Source of the DNA: JAMXLO01 sp963794185
Lineage (GTDB): Bacteria > Pseudomonadota > Alphaproteobacteria > Acetobacterales > Acetobacteraceae
Direction of reading: 5' to 3'
Length of the DNA stretch: 64,000 nucleotides
NCBI GenBank assembly: GCA_963794185.1
Contig: CAWCDM010000103.1
Coordinates: forward strand, 1 to 64,000
The notes beneath the pieces were generated by a model. That model saw nothing but the letters and a program-made list of their open reading frames with translations, was not told where the DNA came from and searched no databases. Position 1 is the first letter of the stretch. Every line of letters starts with the position of its first letter. The translations under genes were made by a program, and so were the position numbers. Positions 55,595-63,337 of this stretch are shown one piece after another.

Positions 55595-55673
55595 GTCATC
55601 GCCGCGAAAGCGGGGACCCAGGCAAACCAGCGCTCAGCCTGCATCGCTGGGTCCCCGCTTTCGCGGCGATGAC
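55595..55673. repeat. Perfect palindrome between convergent genes
   Basis: GTCATCGCCGCGAAAGCGGG then GACCCAG at the left is matched exactly by CTGGGTCCCCGCTTTCGCGG then CGATGAC at the right, arms of 27 bases with a loop of about 25. The text belongs to the class of dispersed alphaproteobacterial palindromes of the type GTCATnnCCGCGAAAGCGGGnAnCCAG. It lies between the convergent gpt and cyclase genes and may act as a two-way terminator. Confidence 0.85.
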
Positions 55674-55689
55674 GTGGAATGGGAGCGTT

Positions 55690-56379
55690 CTACTCGAACA
55701 CGGCGACGGCGCGGATCGGACTTGCGGTGCCGCCGCGGATCTTCAACGGGAAGCCAATGAACCGGAAGCGGCCACGCCCGATCAGTTTGTCCAGGTTGGC
55801 GAGACATTCCATGTGGGTGATGCCGCGTTCCGCGCATGCCATGTGGGCGAGGTAGTTCGGCTCGCCTTCGGGGGCCGGGCTGATCGCCTCGACGCCGAAC
55901 ATGAGGATGCCACGGTCGGCCAGCCAGTGCACCGATTCCAGCGCAAGTCCCGGAAAATCGTGCAGGTAGCCCGGCTTGCCGAGCAGGCGGTCGTTGGTCG
56001 CCATGTAGAGCAGGACCGTGTCGCGCGAGCGGATTTCCTGGCCGGACTTTTCCAGTGCAGCCGCCATCTCGGGCACGGTGATCGCGTGCTTCAGCGGCAC
56101 GTGCGACAGGTCGAGGCAGATCGCCGAAGTGTAGAAATTCTCCAGCGGCACTTCGTCGATCGAAGGCGCACCGGGTCTCGGATCGAAATGCACCGGCGCA
56201 TCGACATGCGTGCCGGCGTGGTCGGACAGCGCGATCGACAGCGCCTTCGAGGTAAACACCGTGTTGCCCGCGTACTTCTTCTCGGAGTGATCGCCCCAGA
56301 CCGTGACGATGACCGGCGGGTGCGACGGATGGGTCTGCGTGCGGTGGAACAGTTCGCGGCTGAGGTCGATGAGTTCCAT
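55690..56379 (-). CDS. Cyclase family protein (kynurenine formamidase-like)
   Basis: A 229-residue metal-dependent hydrolase. The family motif H-x-G-T-H-x-D-x-P-x-H is present as DHAGTHVDAPVHFDPRPGAP near residues 51-69, and the N-terminal IDLSRELFHRTQTHPSHP is typical. Relatives hydrolyse N-formylkynurenine, isatin or cyclic amides with Mn or Zn. ATG 56379 has GAGG upstream. Divergent from the SMP-30 gene by 70 bases. It fits the amide-degradation theme of the neighbourhood; exact substrate unknown. Confidence 0.93.
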   Translation of the reverse strand: MELIDLSRELFHRTQTHPSHPPVIVTVWGDHSEKKYAGNTVFTSKALSIALSDHAGTHVDAPVHFDPRPGAPSIDEVPLENFYTSAICLDLSHVPLKHAITVPEMAAALEKSGQEIRSRDTVLLYMATNDRLLGKPGYLHDFPGLALESVHWLADRGILMFGVEAISPAPEGEPNYLAHMACAERGITHMECLANLDKLIGRGRFRFIGFPLKIRGGTASPIRAVAVFE

Positions 56380-56449
56380 GCGATCGCCTCCTCTTCGCGC
56401 CCCGTGCGCGCCGGTGCTACGATCCCGCGTCGCGCGGGAGGAAGCAACC

Positions 56450-57319
56450 ATGGCAACATTGTCCGACATTCTGGAGACGACGTCGTTCGAGAAGGTGGCG
56501 GGTGGGTTCGTGTTCACCGAGGGTCCGCTGTGGCATCCCAACGGGTTCTTCTATTTCGTCGATGTCCGCTCGAGCATGCTGTATCGCATCACACTGGGCC
56601 AGCCGCACCAGGAGGTCCGGAAGACGGTCGGCGGCAACGGCACGACGTTCGATCTGCAGGGACGCCTGGTCCTCTGCGAAGGCGACGGCCGGCGGGTCAC
56701 CCGCACCGCGCTCGACGGCACGGTGACGACATTGATCGATCGCTTCGAGGGCAAGCGGCTGAACCGCCCGAACGACGTAATCTGCGCCGCGGACGGCGCG
56801 ATCCTGTTCACCGATCCGTCGTTGCGGGTGCCGTTCGCCGAGCGCGAGGTTGAGCATGCGGCGGTGTATCGCATCGCGCCCGGCGGCGCGGTCGGCATGG
56901 TCGCCGCGTTCGAATATCCGAATGGCCTGGCGCTGTCGCCGGACGAGCGGACGCTCTATGTCGCGAACACACGGTGGACCAAGTACATCCACGCGATCGA
57001 ACTGAATGCCGCGGGCGAGATGGTGCGGCGGCGCATCTTCGCCGACATGTCCTCGGACGGGACGAACGGCGTGCCGGACGGCATGAAAGTCGATGCGGCG
57101 GGCCGCGTGTTCTGCACCGGGACCGGCGGCGTATGGGTGTTCGAGCCGGACGGCACGCGCATCGGCATCATCGAAACGCCGGAGGTCTGCGCCAACATCG
57201 CGTTCGGCGGTCCGGACCTGCGCACGCTGCTGTTCACCGCGAGCACGTCGGTCTACACGCTGCGCGTCAAGGCGCCGGGGCAGCCGCATCCGTTCTATCC
57301 GCGGACATCGCATGCGTGA
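56450..57319 (+). CDS. SMP-30/gluconolactonase family protein
   Basis: A 289-residue six-bladed beta-propeller lactonase. ATG 56450 follows GGGAGGAAG. The metal ligands expected for the family can be assigned to FTEGPLWHP (Glu), KRLNRPNDVICA (Asn) and the YPNGLALSPDERTLYVANT blade (Asn/Asp). No signal peptide, so a cytoplasmic sugar-lactone or organophosphate-type lactone hydrolase is likely. The 38-residue lipoprotein gene follows 49 bases downstream. Confidence 0.92.
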   Translation: MATLSDILETTSFEKVAGGFVFTEGPLWHPNGFFYFVDVRSSMLYRITLGQPHQEVRKTVGGNGTTFDLQGRLVLCEGDGRRVTRTALDGTVTTLIDRFEGKRLNRPNDVICAADGAILFTDPSLRVPFAEREVEHAAVYRIAPGGAVGMVAAFEYPNGLALSPDERTLYVANTRWTKYIHAIELNAAGEMVRRRIFADMSSDGTNGVPDGMKVDAAGRVFCTGTGGVWVFEPDGTRIGIIETPEVCANIAFGGPDLRTLLFTASTSVYTLRVKAPGQPHPFYPRTSHA

Positions 57320-57368
57320 TCGCAGTGCGCCGTGAACACTCCTGACGGAGGAATTTTCAGGAGACAGA

Positions 57369-57485
57369 ATGAAGGCCGTCGCACTACTGGTAATGGCTGT
57401 ATTGGCAGTGTCCGCCTGCTCCCTTCCATTGACTCACGTTCATCCTAACTTCGGGCCTACTTACGGGGACGGGGGGCACGGTTGA
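57369..57485 (+). CDS. 38-residue lipoprotein
   Basis: ATG 57369 lies behind CAGGAGACAGA and opens a 38-codon frame ending TGA at 57483-57485. The product MKAVALLVMAVLAVSAC is a complete lipoprotein signal peptide with lipobox VSAC; the mature lipopeptide has only about 22 residues (SLPLTHVHPNFGPTYGDG and a short tail). Many bacteria have such entericidin-sized lipoproteins, often missed by annotation. A good ribosome site and a clean signal make it credible; function unknown. Confidence 0.7.
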   Translation: MKAVALLVMAVLAVSACSLPLTHVHPNFGPTYGDGGHG

Positions 57486-57690
57486 TGATGTCAAGCGCCG
57501 ATGCGGCCGAATGTCTCGCCCGCTCGCACACTGTTTTGCAGGGTGAACGGGCCGTGGGCAGCAACGAAGGCATTTGGCCAGCGTTGGTGGTCAGCGTCGC
57601 ACCGTCCGATACCGGGGCGTCTCTGCCGCTTGCGCAGGACGGCCGGCAACCGTCTCCCAACGAAGTCGAACCCCTGTCTGCCCACCGCGA

Positions 57691-58500
57691 TCAGGCACGC
57701 ACACCCCAGGCGATGGCGTTGCGCAACAACGCAATGAACGCGTCGCTGTCCCACGCGCCGCGAAAGATGGGCGGCGTCGTGTCGGTGGGGTCGGCGGTCC
57801 GGGCTGCGCGGATGGCGGGGTTGTGGCAATGGCCCAGGGCAAAATAGGTCACGCCGCCGTTGCCGACCGCGCTTGTATAGCCGAGCACGCGCGTTTTGCC
57901 GTCGGGTTGCAGGGAGGTGTCCGAGGCGTAGAGGGTCCCGATGCTGGGTGACACGGCGGCTGGGCCGTAATCCGCGGTCAGCAGGATCCGCGTCGAGCCG
58001 GGATCCTGCAGCTCGATGAAGTACGGCTCGTCCTCGACGTCGAACGATGCGCCGAGCCCACGGGTGAGCGGGTGATCGGTATCGCGCACGTCGACGCGGA
58101 TCTTGCAGATCGGCGGATGGGTCAGGAAGCGGCTGCCGAGGAGCGCGTGGTGCTCGGTCTTGACGGTGCGGCGCTGGCGAAAGCCTTCCACGCGCTCGGC
58201 GCGGCCGCCGCTGGTGCCGTGCAGGCCAAGCCAGTGGCCGCCCGCCTCCAGCCACTGCCGGATGGCGCGGCACTGCGCAGTGTCGGGATAGGGGCCGGCC
58301 ACGTAGGTGATCAGCATCCGGCTGACCGGCAGCCATTTCTCGACATCGGCAAAATCGTTGGCGACTGAGGCCGGAACGTCCCGTTCGGCCAGCAGCCCGA
58401 GCAGCCGCAGGCGGGCATAGTCGTGGTCGTGCCCGGCGCTTGAGCCGGGCGGAAAGCCGCCGGCTATGAGATGCGCGCGGCCGGATTTTTCCCCTGTCAT
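57691..58500 (-). CDS. ThuA-like domain protein
   Basis: A 269-residue protein with the ThuA/glutamine-amidotransferase-like fold: N-terminal LIAGGFPPGSSAGHDHDYARL, core YVAGPYPDTAQCRAIRQWLEAGGHWLGLHGTSGG, and C-terminal YFALGHCHNPAIR. The ThuA family is linked to trehalose or other sugar metabolism and lacks a classical amidotransferase triad. No signal peptide. Divergent from the ABC substrate-binding gene. Confidence 0.88.
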   Translation of the reverse strand: MTGEKSGRAHLIAGGFPPGSSAGHDHDYARLRLLGLLAERDVPASVANDFADVEKWLPVSRMLITYVAGPYPDTAQCRAIRQWLEAGGHWLGLHGTSGGRAERVEGFRQRRTVKTEHHALLGSRFLTHPPICKIRVDVRDTDHPLTRGLGASFDVEDEPYFIELQDPGSTRILLTADYGPAAVSPSIGTLYASDTSLQPDGKTRVLGYTSAVGNGGVTYFALGHCHNPAIRAARTADPTDTTPPIFRGAWDSDAFIALLRNAIAWGVRA

Positions 58501-58797
58501 CGGACTACCTCGCTCGTCGTTCGGCGCATGCGGAAGCTGCGCGCGCCGGATTCCTGTGGTTTGTCGGGTTGATTGTGGCCTGACCAGGAGCGCACATCAA
58601 ACCGGCGCGGCCACCGCCATCTGCCAACCATCGACGTCCCGTACCCTGAGCTCTCGGCATGGCGCCAACGCACGCGTCCGCGGTATTGTCGCCGGCCGGC
58701 GCCGTCGCGTCCGGATAGACGGGGGCCCGGGCCGGCGCGACAACGAACCCAAATACATTGCCGCTTTGGTCGCGGGAAATTCGGGGAGGGATTGGTG
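58501..58797. other. Divergent promoter region; no gene supported
   Basis: 297 bases between the divergent ThuA-like gene and the ABC binding protein. A GGGGAGGG ribosome site lies just before the latter. No further feature recognised. Confidence 0.5.
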
Positions 58798-60342
58798 ATG
58801 TTCCTGCAGGCCTGGCGTTGGCGTCTGGCATTATCCGTGGCGCTGTTGGTCGGGGCTTTCACCCTCGCCGCGGCGGCCGAGCAACGGGCGCCGTCGGGGC
58901 GGGTGGTCATCGCCTGGCACGTGACCATCGCGCCGGCCTGGTTCGACCCGTCCACCGCGCCGCCGCAGATCACGCCCTTCGGCATGCTGTACGCCATCCA
59001 CGACGCCCTGGTGCGGCCCTATCCCGGAGAGAAGATGGGGGCGAGCCTCGCCGAGTCATGGACCGAGAGCGAGGACGGCCTCGCCTATGAATTCAAGCTG
59101 CGTCCGAACCTCAAATTCCACAACGGCGATCCGCTGACCACCGAGGACGTCAAATTCAGCTTCGAACGCTACCATGGTGCCGGCGCCAAGATCCTGCACG
59201 ACCATGTCACGCAGGTGGAGATCGTCGATCCGCGCGTCGTGCGCTTCCACCTTGCCGCGCCGTGGCCGGATTTCATGACCTTCTTCGGCACAACCGCCAG
59301 CGCCGCCGGCATCATCCTGCCGAAGAAGTATCTCACCGAGGTCGGCGACGACGCCTTCAAGAAGCATCCGATCGGCGCCGGGCCGTACAGGTTCGTCAGC
59401 ACGAAGCCGGGCATCGAGGTCGTGCTGGAAGCGTTCCCCGACTACTGGCGACGCGTGCCGAACGTGAAGACACTGGTGATGCGCAGCGTTCCCGAGGCCA
59501 CCACGCGAGCGCTGATGGTGCGCACCGGCGAGGCCGACATTGCGTACGCGCTCGACGGCCCCGATGCCGAAGGACTGCAGACGGTGCCCGGCGTCAGGAT
59601 CGTGGCGACCAAGCACGCCTCGATCTTCTGGATCGAATTCGCAAGGCAGTGGGACCCGAAGTCGCCGTGGCACGACCCGCGACTGCGGCAGGCGGTGAAT
59701 TACGCACTGGACCGCAATGGCATCAATCACGCAGCGTGCCTGGATTTTTGCCCACCGGCCGGCGTGATCGTGCCGCGGGTCATGGACTTTGCGCTGCAGG
59801 TCGAGGCGCCACCCTACGATCCGGAGAAGGCGAAGCAGCTTCTCGCCGAGGCCGGCTACCCCAACGGCATCGACGCCGGGGATTTCGCCGCGATCCCGGG
59901 CTTCCCGACCGTGGCGGAGGCGGTGGTCAATGATTTGAACGCGGTCGGCATCCGCGTCAGGCTCCACCAGATGGAACGCGCGTCGTTCTATGCGGCCTGG
60001 CTGGAGAAGAAATTGCCGGCGCTCTACATGACCGCGTCGGGCAACTCGGGCAACGCCGCCAGCCGGGTCGAGTCGTTCATCCAGTCCAAGGGCGGCTACG
60101 CCAACGGCGGCTATCCCGATATCGACGAACTCTTCCTGCAACAGGCCGGCGAACGCGATGCCACGAAGCGTGCGGCGATCCTGGACAACATCCAGCAGCT
60201 CACGATCGACCGGGTGATGTTCGCGCCGATCATGGATCTGCGTGCCCTGAACGGGATCGGCCCGCGGGTGACAAAGGACACGATCACCGATGTCTGGATG
60301 AGCCCGTTTCCATCCTACGAGGACATGGAGATCAAGGACTGA
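58798..60342 (+). CDS. ABC transporter substrate-binding protein, family 5 (DppA/OppA type)
   Basis: A 514-residue periplasmic solute receptor with a Sec signal peptide (MFLQAWRWRLALSVALLVGAFTLAAAAE). Family 5 features are YEFKLRPNLKFHNGDPLTTEDVKFSFERY near residue 100, then HPIGAGPYRFV, HDPRLRQAVNYALDRNGI, and DPEKAKQLLAEAGYPNG towards the C-terminus. Such proteins bind di- or oligopeptides, nickel or glycosides. No permease or ATPase gene follows in the window, so it must share a transporter encoded elsewhere or be an orphan. Confidence 0.95.
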   Translation: MFLQAWRWRLALSVALLVGAFTLAAAAEQRAPSGRVVIAWHVTIAPAWFDPSTAPPQITPFGMLYAIHDALVRPYPGEKMGASLAESWTESEDGLAYEFKLRPNLKFHNGDPLTTEDVKFSFERYHGAGAKILHDHVTQVEIVDPRVVRFHLAAPWPDFMTFFGTTASAAGIILPKKYLTEVGDDAFKKHPIGAGPYRFVSTKPGIEVVLEAFPDYWRRVPNVKTLVMRSVPEATTRALMVRTGEADIAYALDGPDAEGLQTVPGVRIVATKHASIFWIEFARQWDPKSPWHDPRLRQAVNYALDRNGINHAACLDFCPPAGVIVPRVMDFALQVEAPPYDPEKAKQLLAEAGYPNGIDAGDFAAIPGFPTVAEAVVNDLNAVGIRVRLHQMERASFYAAWLEKKLPALYMTASGNSGNAASRVESFIQSKGGYANGGYPDIDELFLQQAGERDATKRAAILDNIQQLTIDRVMFAPIMDLRALNGIGPRVTKDTITDVWMSPFPSYEDMEIKD

Positions 60343-60345
60343 ACG

Positions 60346-60723
60346 ATGGTTCGATGCGAATTGGGCGGATCGGTGGATGCGCACCATTTCCCGAAGGCGG
60401 CGCTGGCGGCGCAGCGCCCCGACGCGTTCCGACCCAATCTGGCCACGTCGCTGTGGGTCCTGGCGGACTGTTTGGACGCGGCCGGCCGGCGGGAGGAAGG
60501 ACTGGCTGCGACCGCCGAGGCGATCGGCGAACTGTCCGGACCGTTCCAGCGGCACATGCGCGCGTTCGCCGGAAGGATCAGTAGAATGGCGCGAGAGTAC
60601 CTGCAGCGCTGCGAAGCGCTTGGACACGAGCCGGATCAGCAGTTGCTGGCGTCGGTGGCAGCGGGGCTGGCGGAATTGCAGGCAGACGGACCAGCGGGCA
60701 CCGGTCAGAGCGGCCCGATGTGA
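60346..60723 (+). CDS. Small protein, probable TPR remnant
   Basis: 125 residues, starting just after the binding-protein stop. The stretch RPDAFRPNLATSLWVLADCLDAAGRREEGLAATAEAI is a single tetratricopeptide-like repeat of the tandem type seen in long signalling TPR proteins; the rest is helical without recognisable motifs. It may be a genuine one-repeat protein or the tail of a lost TPR gene. No signal peptide. Coding status is moderately likely. Confidence 0.5.
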   Translation: MVRCELGGSVDAHHFPKAALAAQRPDAFRPNLATSLWVLADCLDAAGRREEGLAATAEAIGELSGPFQRHMRAFAGRISRMAREYLQRCEALGHEPDQQLLASVAAGLAELQADGPAGTGQSGPM

Positions 60724-60845
60724 ACTTCCTGGGTCACACGCAACCAAACGCATTTTGCCCGTTTGTGATCATGCCTAAGCATTGACATCAGTGCGACTAA
60801 CGCAACATCTGCCATCCCCACGCACCAACCGGCAGCCGCCGTCAT

Positions 60846-61478
60846 GCACATCCTCCTAAACCCTCCGCTCCCGTCGCCCAGGACATCTTCGCCACACTCT
60901 GCGCGCTCCTCCCGCCGCCCGCCGCCGACGCGCCCGAAGCCCGCGCAGCCTGCGCCGACGCTGCAATTGCCGCCGTCGCTGCGCTCGATCCCGGCGATGC
61001 CTTCGAGGCGCGGCTCGCCGCGCAGATCGTCGCGGCCGACGCCCACGCGAAGGACTGCCTCCGCCTCGCCGTCGCGCCAGATACCGCGCCCGAAGCCGCC
61101 GTCCGCTGCCGCGCACAGGCCAGCGCCATGATGCGCCACATGCAGAGCGGACTGCGCGCACTCGAGCGCCGGCAGGCCGCGCGCGAGAATGCGCTGGCCG
61201 CGCTGCAGCCCGCCGCGATGGAGCGCGCCGGCTATTGGTTCCACGAGATCACCGTCCCGGAGGCCGAACCGGCGGCCCCCCCGGCCACGCCTGCCTTCGA
61301 GGACCTCACCGAGGCCGAGCAGTACGCCATCAATTACCCCGGCCGCGCCGCCAGCATCCGCGTGGCGGGCGGCCTGCCGGCGCGGTGCAACTTCGGCCCG
61401 CCTGAGCACGCGATCGTCGCCGGCACCAGCCCGACCCTGCGGGCGCTCGATCGACCCGCCCACGCGGCAGCGGCCTGA
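60846..61478 (+). CDS. Hypothetical helical protein, start uncertain
   Basis: The frame ending at 61478 is coding-like from about 60870: QDIFATLCALLPPPAADAPE, then ACADAAIAAVAALDPGDAFE, ARLAAQIVAADAHAKDCLRL, AMMRHMQSGLRALERRQAAR and MERAGYWFHEITVPEAEPAA. It is Ala-rich, helical and without membrane segments. An in-frame ATG appears only at 61128, in the middle of the conserved-looking part. The ATG at 60844 is in a different frame, so either the start is an unusual codon or one base is wrong near 60850-60870. I cannot name the family. Function unknown. Confidence 0.55.
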   Translation, partial: AHPPKPSAPVAQDIFATLCALLPPPAADAPEARAACADAAIAAVAALDPGDAFEARLAAQIVAADAHAKDCLRLAVAPDTAPEAAVRCRAQASAMMRHMQSGLRALERRQAARENALAALQPAAMERAGYWFHEITVPEAEPAAPPATPAFEDLTEAEQYAINYPGRAASIRVAGGLPARCNFGPPEHAIVAGTSPTLRALDRPAHAAAA

Positions 61479-61531
61479 TCCGACGTGCGTCTCGCCGGCC
61501 GCAACATTGTCTCACCAGGCGATGTCGTGAG

Positions 61532-62236
61532 ATGGAGACGATCCGTCCCGCGGCTCGTATGGCCAAGGCCGCCGCCAACCGCCATGATGCGGCCATGGAC
61601 GACGCAGCATTCGACCACGCCCTGATCGCCGCCGCGTTCCAGATGGCAGCGGAGCAGGGCTGGCGGTCCGTCAGTGTGGCGGCGGCGGCGCGTGCGGCCG
61701 GACTGCCCCTGGCACAGGCGCGCGAGCGGTTTCCCGGCCGCGCCGCGATCCTGCTCCGCTTCGGCCGGCTGGCGGACCAGTCCGCACTCGCCGAGGTACC
61801 GTCGAACGGGGCGGCGCGCGACCGGCTGTTCGATCTGCTAATGAAGCGGATCGACATGTTCCAGGCCCATCGTGCCGGCGTGCTGGCGCTGTTCCGCGCT
61901 TTGCCGGCCGAACCGCCGACCGCACTGCTGCTGGCGCTTGCCACCCGGCGCAGCATGCGGTGGATGCTGGAGGCCGCAGGCATTCCCGCGGGCGGCCTTC
62001 GTGGCGAGTTTCGGGTGAAGGGCCTGGTCGCGGTATGGCTCTGGGCGATGCGCACGTGGCGCAGCGACGAAACCGAGGACCTGTCGGCGACGATGGCCGC
62101 ACTCGACAAGGCGCTGCGCCGGGCGGAGCAGGCAGCCGAATGGCTGGGATGGAGCGGCGGCGCGGCCACGCCACCGGCGGACGGCGAGGACCCCGAGACC
62201 GGCCCAGCAGAGCCAACCCCCGAAACCGCACCTTGA
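61532..62236 (+). CDS. TetR-type protein with COQ9-like C-terminal domain
   Basis: 234 residues as drawn. ATG 61595 (MDDAAFDHALIAAAFQMAAEQG) is a good alternative start at the usual family position. The N-terminal helix-turn-helix (WRSVSVAAAARAAGLPLAQARERFPGRAAILLRFG) is TetR-like. The C-terminal part (FQAHRAGVLALFRALPAEPP, then FRVKGLVAVWLWAMRTWRSD) resembles the lipid-binding COQ9 domain used in ubiquinone synthesis. Both domains share this fold order, so it may be a regulator or a ubiquinone-pathway accessory protein. It precedes the NDUFA9-like gene by 49 bases on the same strand. Confidence 0.75.
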   Translation: METIRPAARMAKAAANRHDAAMDDAAFDHALIAAAFQMAAEQGWRSVSVAAAARAAGLPLAQARERFPGRAAILLRFGRLADQSALAEVPSNGAARDRLFDLLMKRIDMFQAHRAGVLALFRALPAEPPTALLLALATRRSMRWMLEAAGIPAGGLRGEFRVKGLVAVWLWAMRTWRSDETEDLSATMAALDKALRRAEQAAEWLGWSGGAATPPADGEDPETGPAEPTPETAP

Positions 62237-62285
62237 GCGTCGTTTCGCTGCCGCCTATCAAGGTCGCATAGCGGGAGGTCTGGCA

Positions 62286-63284
62286 ATGGCGACGCGCAGC
62301 GTGGCGACGGTGTTCGGCGGTTCGGGCTTCATCGGGCGCTACGTCGTGAAACGGCTCGCCCACAAGGGCTTCGTCGTGCGCGTGGCGGTGCGCGACACCG
62401 AGCGGGCGCTGTTCCTCAAGCCGATGGGTGCGGTCGGCCAGGTGGTGCCGCTCCACGCGTCGCTGACCAACGAGGCCACGGTCCACCGCGCGGTCGGTGG
62501 GGCCGACCTCGTCGTGAATACGGTGGGCATCCTGGCCGAGCAGCGGCCCGGCGACTTCCAGCACATCCACGCCGAGGGCGCGGGGCTGGTGGCGAGGCTT
62601 TCCGCCGGTGCGGGAGTCGCGCGGCTGGTGCATATCTCGGCAATCGGCGCCGATCCGGGGGCCGCGAGCCGCTATGCGGCGAGCAAGGGCATGGGCGAGG
62701 CGCTGGTCCGCGAAGCCTTCCCCGGCGTCACCATATTGCGCCCATCACTGGTGTTCGGTCCCGAGGATCACCTATTCAACCGCTTCGCCGGCATGGCTCG
62801 GCTGCTGCCCTTCATGCCGGTGATCTGCGGCGACACGCGGTTCCAGCCGGTCTATGTCGGGGACGTGGCGGATGCGGTGATGGCCGCGCTGGCCCAGACG
62901 GACACTGCCGGGGCGACGTACGAACTGGGCGGCCCGCGCATTTGGGCGTTCCGCGAACTGCTCGCCTACATCCTGAAGGAAACCGGACGGCGCAGGCGGC
63001 TGGTGGATATACCGATGGGGATGGCGCGCGTTCAGGCGCGGATCATGGAACTGTTGCCGGGAAAACCGCTCACGCGCGATCAATTGCTGATGCTGCAGCA
63101 GGACAATGTGGTTGGGCCGGATGCGCTGGGCCTGAAGGAGCTTGGCGTGGTGCCGACGCCTGTGGAACTGGTGGTTCCCTCCTATCTGCGCCGGTTCCAA
63201 CCTGGTGGCGGACGCCGCCCGGCTTTGCCGGAGGACCAGATGCCGCTGGCCGAGGCGACCAAGGCGGCGGCAAGGCGCGCCTGA
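62286..63284 (+). CDS. Complex I NDUFA9-like NAD(P)-binding protein
   Basis: A 332-residue atypical short-chain dehydrogenase. The Rossmann motif is VATVFGGSGFIGRYVVKRLA, followed by VVNTVGILAEQ, LVHISAIGADPGAASRYAASKG (with Tyr-x3-Lys degenerate as YAASK) and TILRPSLVFGPEDHLFNRFA. This order and length match the alphaproteobacterial NDUFA9 family, an accessory subunit or assembly factor of NADH dehydrogenase that binds NADPH. Same strand and close to the COQ9-like gene, which suggests a respiratory-chain link. Confidence 0.92.
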   Translation: MATRSVATVFGGSGFIGRYVVKRLAHKGFVVRVAVRDTERALFLKPMGAVGQVVPLHASLTNEATVHRAVGGADLVVNTVGILAEQRPGDFQHIHAEGAGLVARLSAGAGVARLVHISAIGADPGAASRYAASKGMGEALVREAFPGVTILRPSLVFGPEDHLFNRFAGMARLLPFMPVICGDTRFQPVYVGDVADAVMAALAQTDTAGATYELGGPRIWAFRELLAYILKETGRRRRLVDIPMGMARVQARIMELLPGKPLTRDQLLMLQQDNVVGPDALGLKELGVVPTPVELVVPSYLRRFQPGGGRRPALPEDQMPLAEATKAAARRA

Positions 63285-63337
63285 TCGCAACGTCCGGCCT
63301 TGGCGCGACGCGGCGGCTGGTGCAATAAGCGACGGCG

